Origin: Echinometra lucunter
Taxonomy: Eukaryota > Echinodermata > Echinoidea > Camarodonta > Echinometridae
Assembly (NCBI GenBank): GCA_029962745.1
Contig: CM057167.1
Span: forward strand, 22,963,165 to 23,027,164
DNA: 64,000 bases
Direction of reading: 5' to 3'
The notes below the pieces were generated by a model that was given only the letters and a program-made list of their open reading frames with translations, was not told the origin of the DNA and searched no databases. The translations under genes were made by a program, and so were the position numbers. Positions 1-9,800 of this stretch are shown piece after piece (positions within the stretch are counted from its first letter, which is position 1; every line of letters starts with the position of its first letter).

Positions 1-545
1 ACTTAACAACCAAGCAGATTAAATATGACCCAAAGAACGTTTAGAATGAAAACAATAACCCTGAAATGCAAAGAAAATGAATTGGCATATACATTATCGC
101 TCTTCAAAATCAAACTTTACATATACCGCACGCACTGATAGAAATTAGATATCTTCGCTGTCGCTCCGCTGTTATAATGTCTAGGGCAAAATCTACGTTA
201 AGCCACACACAAAAAAAGAGAAAAAGAACAAAGAAAAACAATAAAAACAAAAACAGCAGCTCCTTTTGGCTCCTCGATTATCGCTTTTAAAGATCAAACT
301 TTGCATGTACCGCACGTACTATAGAAAATAGATATCTTCGCCCTTAATGTTTAGGGCAAAATCATGCTAAGCCATACCATTTTTTTTTTAAGGATAAAAA
401 CAAAAAATATAAATGAAAACAGCTCCTGGTTTGACTTGCTGTGTATGAACATGTTAAGGGTATTCCTATTAATGTATTTATCAATCTACTGATCTTGGAA
501 ACCATCCCATTTGATCATGACATGATATTTTTGTCTTCATTTTAG

Positions 546-641
546 GCATACCTGAACTCGACCAAATCATCATTGTTCTTCTCAGTACCAGTATGTTTGT
601 TGGAGGATTTTTTGGTTTCATTTTGGACAACACCATACCAG
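546..641 (+). CDS. Second copy of transporter exon 11 (SLC23 family)
   Basis: This 96-base exon has an AG acceptor at 544-545 and a GTAAAG donor, and encodes the transmembrane stretch beginning [20 protein letters not shown] and ending DNTIPG. It differs from exon 11 at 57719-57814 by one synonymous change (CTG to TTG, Leu). It enters and leaves in phase 1, as expected. The exon itself looks intact; whether it belongs to a working gene depends on sequence left of the window. Confidence 0.85.
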
Positions 642-671
642 GTAAAGAGAAACACAGGGGTGCATCTCCAG

Positions 672-969
672 CCCAGTGGAGTGTTTCATAAAGCTATTCA
701 TAAAGTTACGAATGACTTTACGAACGACTTGAGTATGCCAAGCCACATGGGATTATTAATCATTATAAATCGCATCAGCTAAAGATGAAATATGCAGACG
801 TCGATTAACATTACCATTGTTAACAAACATTTAATTGCGAAGTAATTTTTGCCACAATTTTTAATTGAGGTCGAGGGTGATGCAGGGCATCCATTTTTGC
901 ACTTCGTATTCAAGTCGTTAGTAAAGTCATGTGCAACTTTACGAACAGCTTTATGAAACAATCCCCAGG
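672..969. mobile_element. Fold-back element (long inverted repeat), left copy
   Basis: The arms begin CCCAGTGGAGTGTTTCATAA and end with the approximate complement, TTTATGAAACAATCCCCAGG. The inner arms also pair: ACTTTACGAACGACTT on the left and AAGTCGTTAGTAAAGT on the right. It sits in the intron between the two duplicated exons. The same element is at 57844-58142, so it predates the duplication. The ends resemble those of the elements at 11937, 13403 and 15415. Confidence 0.8.
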
Positions 970-1168
970 TAATGAAAATTATGGTTACCTCGGACTGCAA
1001 GGATAAAGCTTCATTATTTTGTCAGGAAAACAAGCCAGATACACTTCACTCCTCCCCTTCATCAGTTATCAATCCCTTGAGCCGCCACTAAATCAAACCT
1101 TTTAATAAAGAAGAAAATTATTATGAGTGAACAGTTGCAAATGCATGGATATTGGATACTTCTCTTAA

Positions 1169-1577
1169 CCCATTCGTGACAGAGGGTCCACATTTTGTGG
1201 TTTGGTTTAATAACTTTTGATGCAAAGCCTTAAAAATCATACCAAATACATGAGCAGAAAGAGCAAAAAAATCTACACTTACTGTGCCCATTTTTGCTGC
1301 TTCAATATTTGTTGTTTGATGCTGAAATTTTTTAATAGGAAAATAAGCATTAAAATCCTTAAATTGGCAATGCGATGAAAATGTTAAAATTACTGTTTTT
1401 CCTTGCAAATTGGCAACTTTATGACTTCTCATCATACATTCTGTCAATTTATAATTATTTCAGATACATGATGTTTTATAAGAAAAATGTAGCAATAAAA
1501 GAAAAATGTTGGTGTTGCCGATTTGAAGAATAAAAGCTGATCAAATTAGGCTTTAAATAATTCCTGTCACGAATGGG
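1169..1577. mobile_element. TTAA-flanked MITE, piggyBac-type ends
   Basis: This 409-bp element has perfect 14-bp inverted ends CCCATTCGTGACAG / CTGTCACGAATGGG. TTAA is duplicated at 1165-1168 and 1578-1581. The other copy of this region has a single TTAA at 58338-58341 and nothing inserted, so it is a natural empty site. CCC-type ends with a TTAA target are typical of piggyBac. No transposase reading frame is present, so the element is non-autonomous. Confidence 0.93.
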
Positions 1578-1831
1578 TTAATGCGATGGCAAGATCAGAA
1601 AAAGGAACAATTGGAAAGTAGAAAGGCATCGTGGTACGAAAATTAGACAGTCCACTTCAAACCCTCCCCTCCTTTATCCAGTTAATATTTTTATGTACTC
1701 TTGATACATGACCCTGGTGCCCCACACCATGCTCAAAGGCTGGACCCACGTTACTCTTCCGAATTTAAGTCGTAATTGAAGTGAAAAGTGAAAAGCTTAA
1801 AACTTCCCGTGTTTTCGTTGCAATTTTCTAG

Positions 1832-1944
1832 GAACGGCAGAAGAGAGGGGCATTGTCAAATGGCAACGCCTCTCGGGGTGATGGGAGGACGACTCCCTTA
1901 GTGAAAAGGTGAACGAACTCGTCAACAAATGCTACCAGCTGCCT
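1832..1944 (+). pseudogene. Second copy of transporter exon 12, truncated by gap, in-frame stop
   Basis: It matches exon 12 (58592 onward) from its acceptor at 1830-1831 to the gap at 1945. In this copy the run CTCGGGG-TGAT-GGGAGG replaces CTCGGG-TGAT-GGGGAGG. One G has moved from behind TGAT to in front of it, which puts TGA (1879-1881) in frame just after the residues RLSG, while the frame recovers downstream. Either this copy is non-functional, or two compensating G-run sequencing errors lie eight bases apart. The second is plausible because both are homopolymer changes. Confidence 0.8.
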
Positions 1945-2444
1945 NNNNNNNNNNNNNNNNNNNNNNNNNNNNNNNNNNNNNNNNNNNNNNNNNNNNNNNN
2001 NNNNNNNNNNNNNNNNNNNNNNNNNNNNNNNNNNNNNNNNNNNNNNNNNNNNNNNNNNNNNNNNNNNNNNNNNNNNNNNNNNNNNNNNNNNNNNNNNNNN
2101 NNNNNNNNNNNNNNNNNNNNNNNNNNNNNNNNNNNNNNNNNNNNNNNNNNNNNNNNNNNNNNNNNNNNNNNNNNNNNNNNNNNNNNNNNNNNNNNNNNNN
2201 NNNNNNNNNNNNNNNNNNNNNNNNNNNNNNNNNNNNNNNNNNNNNNNNNNNNNNNNNNNNNNNNNNNNNNNNNNNNNNNNNNNNNNNNNNNNNNNNNNNN
2301 NNNNNNNNNNNNNNNNNNNNNNNNNNNNNNNNNNNNNNNNNNNNNNNNNNNNNNNNNNNNNNNNNNNNNNNNNNNNNNNNNNNNNNNNNNNNNNNNNNNN
2401 NNNNNNNNNNNNNNNNNNNNNNNNNNNNNNNNNNNNNNNNNNNN
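1945..2444. other. Assembly gap, 500 N
   Basis: Exactly 500 undetermined bases interrupt the second copy of exon 12. The sequence on the right side of the gap (2445 on) does not resemble what follows exon 12 at 58.7-59.7 kb, so the duplication ends inside the gap or the join is wrong. Confidence 1.
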
Positions 2445-2594
2445 AAGAAGAGTACGTTGGAATTAAGAGAGGGCAGGGCCATGCAACTATAATATAGCCT
2501 ATTTGTTCATTTAAAGCATGAATTACTCACCTATGGGCCAGGGTTAAACAGAAAAAAATACTTCCCCTTATCAAAATTCCCTTGCGCCATCCCT

Positions 2595-2857
2595 CACTGT
2601 AGAAAAACTGTTGTAGGAGTTTACAGTAAATTACTTGCAGCAGAATTCCCAGTCATTTACTGTAAATTTCGTAAATGATAGGCCTACAGTTACAGTTAAA
2701 TACTCTATTTTACTGCCGTTTACAGTTTTACCGTAGAATGAAAAGTACAATACTGTAAAACTAATACCGTAAATTTCTGCCAGTAATTTACTGTAAACTC
2801 TACAGTAGTTTCTGCCAGTAATTTACTGTAAATTCTACAGTAATATTTTTTACAGTG
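2595..2857. mobile_element. MITE built from TTACAGTAAATT words
   Basis: The ends are inverted: CACTGTAGAAAAACTG on the left and TTTTTTACAGTG on the right. Inside, short self-complementary words of the form TTTACAGTAAATTACT recur in both orientations, so the whole element can fold. There is no coding potential. The end sequence is close to the CACTCTAAA ends at 3292, 33360 and 62962. Confidence 0.8.
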
Positions 2858-3291
2858 TGGCTTGGTTGGCCCTCGATCTAAAGTCTACTTCTGATTTTCG
2901 AAAACATGTAAGGCATGTAAGGTGGTGCGCCTAGCAGGTCGACCTCTTCATTTGCTCTCGAATTATTTGCTTTTTGATCAGTTCAATCTCCGCCAGTTTT
3001 CTAGCGGTCCCTGAAGACATTTCTTTTTAAAAGTTAATTGCTAATATGTATTTAAGTACTTTTCATTTGTAATTTCCTCTTGTTATGATTGTCATTAGTT
3101 TTGTTAAGCGCTGTGATACATGTTCACTCACATAAATGCTAATATTGTATTGCATTGTAAGCATGGAATCACGCATTATGTACTGTCCCTTTCTCCATGA
3201 TTATGATTTGAAAAGAATAATTTCAAATGAAATTATTGTTGTTTACTATAGCGAAGATTTGTCTCTTGCCTTTTTCCCTATTCAGTCAGGA
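2858..3291. other. No gene seen
   Basis: AT-rich sequence. I see no exon with splice signals and no clear repeat structure. Confidence 0.6.
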
Positions 3292-3493
3292 TACACTCTA
3301 AAAGCTAAAATGTTGAATCGCCATTCAAAAGGCTGGAGAACTGACTACATTTTCAAAATGTTAGATTAACACTTTAACCATGCTGGATTCAACACTATAC
3401 ATGTTTAAAGTGTTAATTCTATGACATTTTGAAAATGTAGTCACTCGCCCACACTTTTAAATGGTGATACAATATTTTAGCTTTTAGAGTGTA
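3292..3493. mobile_element. Palindromic MITE, CACTCTAAAAGC ends, TA target
   Basis: The two halves are inverted repeats over about 90 bases with a short loop near 3385-3400. The outermost bases are TA-CACTCTAAAAGCTAAAAT on the left and ATTTTAGCTTTTAGAGTG-TA on the right, which gives a TA target duplication. An eroded right half is found at about 12800-12890 and again at 14725-14815. Confidence 0.85.
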
Positions 3494-3799
3494 CATACTG
3501 TGCGGAAAAATTGCTATATTTCATACGCTGCCTCTTTCAGTCGTGTGAAAATTCCGTTTCCGTTATCAGCTCGCTGCACATTTTAATACACCTCATTAAA
3601 TTAATCATACATGAGCACGCAACCTGCAAAAACAACTATCAAAAAGACCTTAATGACTATTTGGCTAAGATGTTTAAATGTCGTCTTTCCGAACAACTGC
3701 CAAAAGGTCATGATTCTGATGGTTCATTTTATCCAAAATGCAGTAGAACGCAACATTCCTTTTTTGGAACTACTGACCTTCAGAATTATGAATCTTTCA

Positions 3800-3935
3800 T
3801 CTTTGGAATTTATTAACGTCCGAATAGTGAATTCTATTTCATGTTCGGAATTATGCACATTCGGAAAAATGGTTCTTCGGAATAACGAACCTTCAGATGA
3901 ATAATGAACCGTCGGATTATGTAACGAATGCGCAG
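3800..3935. repeat. Degenerate TTCGGAATAACGAACC repeat
   Basis: The words TTCGGAAT, AACGAACC and close variants recur several times. The same vocabulary reappears at 63780-63975. Origin unknown. Confidence 0.6.
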
Positions 3936-4002
3936 TCGTTTCACCTCTTACATAAGAATCTTTTTTGAGAGGTTAACACTTCCGAATATTATAAGTAGGT
4001 TT

Positions 4003-4130
4003 CATGGTGTGGTGGTCCATTCATTTGACTCACTGTCAGACTGAGGGTTGAGGATTCGAATCCCAGCCCGGCACTAACGTCTTTTGGCAAGACATTAATC
4101 CACATTAACCACTCTCTACCCAGATGTTTA
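4003..4130 (+). mobile_element. tRNA-derived SINE fragment
   Basis: A polymerase III B-box-like motif, GGATTCGAATCC (4052-4063), follows a tRNA-like 5' part. The sequence then runs into CCCGGCACTAA and CTTTTGGCAAGACATTAAT, a body shared with the copy at 22561. It lacks a normal tRNA 3' end, so it is a SINE, not a tRNA gene. Confidence 0.65.
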
Positions 4131-4424
4131 ATTCTTTATATGCTCAATTACTTTTAACATGTTTAAAGAAAAAATAATGACAATTGTTCTTTAAATATTT
4201 CATTTAAATTATACTTCCCTTAGTGCAGTATTGATACTAGTATTTATTCCATAGGTATCACGTAAGCACATTTGCCTTTTTTTTTCAGTTTCACTGGTAC
4301 AATGCTGGAGGAGAAAGCTAATTATTACGACTGTTCAGTTAATTGTACGAATGTGCACTGATGCACGTGCATGAAAGGCACAAGGAGTTAATACATGGGT
4401 AAACCCGGTAGGATGTAGTTGATG
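4131..4424. other. No gene seen
   Basis: AT-rich sequence without recognisable exon or repeat structure. Confidence 0.5.
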
Positions 4425-4477
4425 ACAATAATAATAATAATGATAATAATAATAATAATGATAATAATGATAATAAA
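4425..4477. repeat. AAT/GAT microsatellite
   Basis: The triplets AAT and GAT alternate. The tract sits where the left end of the next element (4478-5026) should be, so it replaced or disrupted that end. Confidence 0.85.
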
Positions 4478-5026
4478 GAAGAGTAAACAGTGAAAGTTTG
4501 AGCAAAATTGGACAATCTGTTCAAGAGTTATGAATTTTCAAAGTTTCAGTAAATCCCTATTATGGAGATCCTTGTGCTGGCAACGTTGCCAGCATCTGTG
4601 ATGACATCGGGGACAACTCTCAATTCATTTTGTGCATACTTTTTTTTCTTCAAAAAATTGATTTATATGAAATCTCAGGTCAGGAATCAACATAATTCTT
4701 CCCAAACATGCCAAAGTGCATTGCAGAATTGATATAGGCATGTCATCATACTAAAAAAAAATAATTCAAAAGAACTTTTATTTTCCTTGAAAACAAAGAA
4801 AATGTTATATTCTGTGTACAAAATGAATGGAGAGTTGTCCACGATGACACCACATACAGATGCTGGCAAAGTTGCCAATTCAAGGATCGACATAATAAGG
4901 ATTTACTTAAACTTTCAAAGTTCATAACTCTTGAACAGATTGTCCGATTTTCTTCAAATTTTCACTGTTTACTCTTCTTCTCCTTCATTCACTGGAAGTA
5001 CACTGATGTCTGGGTTGCATTTTCCT
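4478..5026. mobile_element. Fold-back element, family B (left end lost)
   Basis: It contains the same arms as the complete copies at 18519-19097 and 24393-24973: GTAAACAGTGAAAGTTTGAG on the left and the complement before the right end. The right end reads GGGTTGCATTTTCCT followed by TTAA (5027-5030). The matching left end is absent, replaced by the microsatellite. Confidence 0.8.
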
Positions 5027-5365
5027 TTAAGTGGAACAGCGATTGAAGTCGGTGACAGGGGGTAATAACAATTACAATACTAATGTACATGTATTCAAAT
5101 TCATGCACTTTTTTCCTCCAAAACCATTGGTTACCAACTATTCACTTCACCTGTTATGACTATATTGGCATCTGAATAGATGGAATCCAGTTTGCATACA
5201 TCAGTTGTTGTTATGTCAGGCAAGCCTCTGTTGTCAAGGGAAACTTTTGTTCAACGAGTATGCATAAAGTTATAAACAGGTCCATGGTAATGCGCTCAGA
5301 AACGTATTGTTAAACGCTGTATAAATGTAACTACATGTATTATCATCAGTACTTAGTGGTGATAG
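5027..5365. other. No gene seen
   Basis: Unique-looking sequence between an element and a microsatellite. No exon is recognisable. Confidence 0.5.
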
Positions 5366-5475
5366 TAGTATTGGTGGTAGTAGTAGTAGTAGTAGTAGCA
5401 GCAGTGGTGGTAGTAGTAGCAGCAGCAGCAGTACCAGCATGCAGTGGTAATGGTAGTATCAGCAGCAGTAGTAAT

Positions 5476-5513
<38 letters not shown>

Positions 5514-5655
5514 TAGTAGTAGCAGTAGTAGCAGTAGTAGCAGTAGTAGCAGTAGTAGCAGTATAGTAGCAGTAGTATAGTAGCAGCAGTAGTAGTAGCA
5601 GTAGTAGTAGTAGTAGTAGTAGCAATAGTAGTAGCAGTAGTAGTAGTAGTAGTAA

Positions 5656-5694
<39 letters not shown>

Positions 5695-5775
5695 CAGTAG
5701 TAGTAGCAGTAGTAGTAGTAGTAGCAGTATAGTAGCAGTAGAAGTAGTAGCAGTAGTAGCAGTATATATAGTAGT
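5366..5775. repeat. AGT/AGC trinucleotide microsatellite
   Basis: About 400 bases of AGT with interspersed AGC and occasional AAT or GTA slips. All frames are open and read as runs of Ser, Tyr or Leu, which is an artefact of the triplet period and not a gene. Confidence 0.95.
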
Positions 5776-5924
5776 AGTCCACTGCCTGGACTGTTCTCTA
5801 TGATCCGTGAGCTCACACATCAGCAACACCATGTGTATGTACACAAATTAAGTGCACGTACGGACACACATCCTTTTTTTCGGGGAAGGTGAATTCGTGG
5901 GGAAAGTGAATTCGTGGGATACCA

Positions 5925-5945
5925 TATAGTAGTAGTAGTAGTAGT

Positions 5946-6004
<59 letters not shown>

Positions 6005-6037
6005 TAGTAGTAGTAGCAGTAGTAGTAGTAGAAGTAC

Positions 6038-6093
<56 letters not shown>

Positions 6094-6114
6094 CAGTAGT
6101 AGTAGTAGAAGTAC

Positions 6115-6161
<47 letters not shown>

Positions 6162-6198
6162 CAGTAGTAGTAGCAGTAGTAGTAGTAGAAGTACAGTT

Positions 6199-6247
<49 letters not shown>

Positions 6248-6268
6248 CAGTAGTAGTAGTAGAAGTAC

Positions 6269-6306
<38 letters not shown>

Positions 6307-6339
6307 CAGTAGTAGTAGCAGTAGTAGTAGTAGAAGTAC

Positions 6340-6383
<44 letters not shown>

Positions 6384-6416
6384 CAGTAGTAGTAGCAGTA
6401 GTAGTAGTAGAAGTAC

Positions 6417-6457
<41 letters not shown>

Positions 6458-6513
6458 CAGTAGTAGTAGTAGAAGTACAGTAGTAGTAGTAGTAGTAGTA
6501 TAGTAGTAGTTGT
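5925..6513. repeat. AGT minisatellite with a higher-order unit
   Basis: A pure AGC block at its left end is followed by AGT triplets in which the interruption GAAGTACAGT recurs seven times, at 6031, 6108, 6188, 6262, 6333, 6410 and 6472. Spacing is 62-80 bases. AGC interruptions sit at similar places in most units, so the tract has grown by duplicating blocks of about 75 bp rather than single triplets. Confidence 0.92.
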
Positions 6514-6824
6514 AGTTTAGACAACCTGTTGTGTAACGGAGTCATGAACCCTCTGAAGAACAAACCTTGGGGAAAAAACGAGGGTCCGGTACCAGTGTCG
6601 AATAATGATTGTAAGTACAGAGTAGCCTTGGGTTGTCACCATATAGTGGAAGTGCGGTTTTCTGTGACGGTTTCGACACATTTGGTATAACACAATAAGA
6701 GCATGCTGCCGATTTCTGTAAAGTTAGTACACATGTGTATTGTGCTTCTTTTGAATACTTATTGAACTTTCTTTGGAAGTCATTTGAAACCGTTTAGTGT
6801 TTATTAAAGAAGTGAACTTATTTA
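6514..6824. other. No gene seen
   Basis: Non-repetitive sequence. No splice-bounded open frame is recognised. Confidence 0.5.
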
Positions 6825-7050
6825 ACAAAGAAAGCGGACAAAATAAACAACCCCTGATTCTACCCTTCACAATGGTTCTGGTAGTCAAAAGAACATCCCT
6901 TCACTGCTATTATGTGGAACAGGTGTCACATGCATATTCACCTGGAACTACGTGATTAAACATAATAGCTGTGAAGGAATGTTCTTTTGACTGCCAGAAC
7001 CATTGTGAAGGGTAGAATGAGAGGTTGTTTATTTTGCCCGCTTTCTTTGT
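6825..7050. mobile_element. Fold-back element
   Basis: Arms of about 90 bases are inverted copies: ACAAAGAAAGCGGACAAAAT on the left and the near-complement CTTTCTTTGT at the right end, with TTCACAATGGTTCTGG paired to CCAGAACCATTGTGAA. The loop is about 50 bases. A single-armed copy is inserted in the SINE at 22641-22783. Confidence 0.88.
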
Positions 7051-7489
7051 CCTCCATGTTCATAGTGTGAAGTTGTTTAAGGCAAGGAAAGATCATTTCC
7101 TTAGAAAAACAAGTGAATTTATTACAAAATACACAAGTTAAGACGCAAAGTCAGGGACTAAAATAAACGAATCTCATAAAAGTTTTCTCAATTCTTTTTT
7201 TAAACGAGATAGTAATAATAACATATGATTTGCGTAATATATTTGAATATGCCATATATCATCTATTCTTTTTAGGTGTTTGATTTCCCTTGAACTGTTT
7301 TGATTAATTTCTCTGACTGCTTTTATAGAAAGAAACTTATGTTTGGACCGATCCAGGATTTAAAATGAACCAATCGCCAAAAGACATTTTGTTCTTTGTG
7401 TTAGGGGTTCAATATCACTATGCGATATGAGCCTCAAATATTACTTCTATAAAATAAAAATTTATCGCAAATTCAAATAATTACACTCC

Positions 7490-8091
7490 ACAGTGCGTAT
7501 CAAAATGGTAATCCAGATTTAGAGGGTTGATATTCAAAGCTTATTTGGTTTGATAATCTAAATTTACCTGAACATGAAAGAGGAGCTCCTCAGCTTTCCA
7601 TTGATACCTTACATGTACCTCTGATGCCATGCATGATTGAATAAATTGATGTTACAGACAACAGGTACGAATTCCATTTTTTTGCAAGTTTTTGCAAGCA
7701 AGGCTGAGATGATTACTCTCACTGATACCTCGGTTGGCTGATTTATTTGTAAGTGAACATGGCCACTTTGAATAGCCCTTTTGTAGGCTTTGTGCATGAA
7801 TGTAAGGCTGAAAAGGTTGCTTTCCCTGACTGACTGACTGTGAGGCATCAGTTACCATTCATTTCACCTATTCTACCAAAACTTGCAAAAAACTTGAATC
7901 TGTACCTGTTGTCTTCCAGATCAATTTATTCGGTCGTTCGTGGCATCACCATGATCAGAGGTACAAGTAAGGTATCAATGAAAAGCCGAGGAGTTCTTCT
8001 TTTATACTAGGGTAAATCTAAAATGTTAAATTAAACAAGCTGTGAATATAAGCCCTCTAAAAATGGATTACCTTCTTTTATACGCACTGTA
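7490..8091. mobile_element. Fold-back element with about 230-bp arms
   Basis: The ends are ACAGTGCGTAT and ATACGCACTGT. Matching inner arm pairs include GGTAATCCA with TGGATTACC, and TGATACCTTACATGTACCTC with GAGGTACAAGTAAGGTATCA. Small indels separate the arms. No coding capacity is seen in the loop (about 7720-7860). Confidence 0.85.
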
Positions 8092-9539
8092 TAGTTAACT
8101 ACATGAGTAGACTATTAGACACCCGATTCAGGTCTTGTCTTTTGTAGGTTATCCTTTATTTTTTTCAAATTCCTTTACCATTAACCCCTGCAATGCGGGA
8201 TGAAATTTTTCTCACGCAGTTGCTGTGGCGATTTGTATTCGTGGTTGGGGCATTATTGGTGCCGAATATGCTTGGCGAGGGAGCGAAGCGACAGAGCGGG
8301 GGAAAATTGTTGGATGGGGGGGGGGGGGGGGTAATCCCCCTCTTGCGATAGGGACTTTCAAAATTCACTGAAAATTACACTCAGTAAAAAAAAAAAAACA
8401 CTTCAGAGCATTTGGAGAGTGGTTTTGTAGGAATTACTAACATGCTAAATTAGTTAATTTTCTTTGAATTCTTAATTTTGATCATCATGACATTTTTTAT
8501 TGACGTTGAATCATTGGGGGGGGGGATGATAATACAGGCCATCCCCATTCACCTGAAATATAAGGAGTATATCCCCCATAACCCCCCCCCCCCCCCCCCG
8601 GATTGACACCCATGCTGTACACACAAAGATGTGTTTTGTTGTTGTTGTTTTAAGGTGATTGGTACACTTGAATAAGTAAGATACATGTAGATGTAAATTA
8701 ACTACCTCTTCAATCAAACTACAACTTCCAAACAATATCACAATAAACACTTGTCTATACCAAAACCTGTAAAATGCCGATTTTAATTATATTTATGCGT
8801 GCAACAGACCTACCGTGGGTGTGGCGAAGAATATAAAGCTGATGGTGTTTAAAAGACGAGAAACCTGACGGGGTCAGTGTGATCATTATTTTGTAATGAT
8901 TCATCTCAATAGCAATTCAGCAGGAATTTTAACCACTGAATTCATTTTGTGTTTCTCTGCTGTTTCAGAAGGCTTCGAAGAGTGAACAAATTGAATAAAA
9001 TACTATCTTCATTACCATCAGAATTTGATGATTTTGTCAGGGGGTTGGGTTATTGATCACAAGCCCTTTGTTGACTTGTATGGTTCAGAAAAACCACAAC
9101 CAAAATGAAAGAAGACGAAAGACTTTGGATTTGGACCAACGTTTTAAAAGTTTCATTTGACATACTTTGCACAATGACTGTTTTTGAAAATAGGTCAATT
9201 ATGAAATCAAGCGAAGAATAAATCTCACAAAGTTTTCTTCTCATTATGTTTAGTGTACAGACTATTGCTTTTCTGCTCTTTTTGCTTTTACTTCAGTCCT
9301 GAACTTCTGATAGGCCTAACTTTGTTCTCCAAGCAGTACTTAATCAGACTTAGTGAAATAGGGTCACTACCCGAGCAGTTCCTGTGTAGCACTCTACTCA
9401 TTCAATTTCAGCTTGAACAAATCTGAACATACAGTATAGGTCACGTCATAACCTGTTGAAAATACCAATTAAACAGTTTTAAAAATTCATGCCGTTACAA
9501 ATTCCCCTTGAAACTGTTTGTGTTTGACCAATTGGTTTC
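8092..9539. other. No gene; long G and C runs and dispersed repeat
   Basis: It contains poly-G or poly-C tracts near 8318-8332, 8517-8524 and 8583-8600, next to GGCGAGGGAGCGAAGCGA-type sequence that recurs in other dispersed repeats of this window (12220, 27340, 61480). From 8640 to 9539 I see nothing recognisable. Confidence 0.6.
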
Positions 9540-9800
9540 AATGGGGAACAAGTGGGACCAATTGACCCATTTTATTGGATACCAAATGGCAACTAGAAGT
9601 ATATGGAAAGTGCAACAATGGGTCCCTTTTGACTGATTGAAAACCTATAAGGCATATGGTCCCCATTGGTCCCCATTAAAGCCACATGGCAATGGGTTTA
9701 ATGGGAACCAATTGCCATTTGGTTTCAGTGGGGACCCATTGTTTCACTTTCCATATACTTTCGGTTGCCAGTTGGTATCCATTGGGGATCTTCGATGTGG
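9540..9800. mobile_element. Fold-back element rich in CCATTGG words
   Basis: GGATACCAAATGGCAACTAG on the left pairs with GGTTGCCAGTTGGTATCC on the right, and AACAATGGGTCCC with GGGACCCATTGTT. Many short GGTCCCCATTGG-like words fill the centre. Confidence 0.8.

Larger units (their letters stand above)
1..1944 (+). repeat. Left copy of a duplicated segment of the transporter gene
   Basis: Bases 2-1944 align to about 57165-58704 almost without break: both contain the same intron sequence, two coding exons and the same fold-back element. By eye I count about 18 substitutions in roughly 780 aligned intron bases, so 2-3% divergence. The one large difference is a 413-bp insertion at 1169-1581. The copy continues off the left edge and ends in an assembly gap. 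Divergence of this size fits either a recent tandem duplication or two alleles of a highly polymorphic marine animal assembled side by side. Confidence 0.93.

Noticed and set aside
1909..2492. Three overlapping open frames of about 186 codons
   Set aside because: They consist almost entirely of undetermined bases in the gap.
2445..3291. Search for a second copy of transporter exon 13 after the gap
   Set aside because: I found no match to the [11 protein letters not shown] coding sequence or to the intron 12 CT tract.
5346..6563. Long open frames on both strands with runs of Ser, Tyr, Leu or Thr
   Set aside because: They follow the AGT/AGC triplet period; every frame is open because the repeat contains no stop in those registers.
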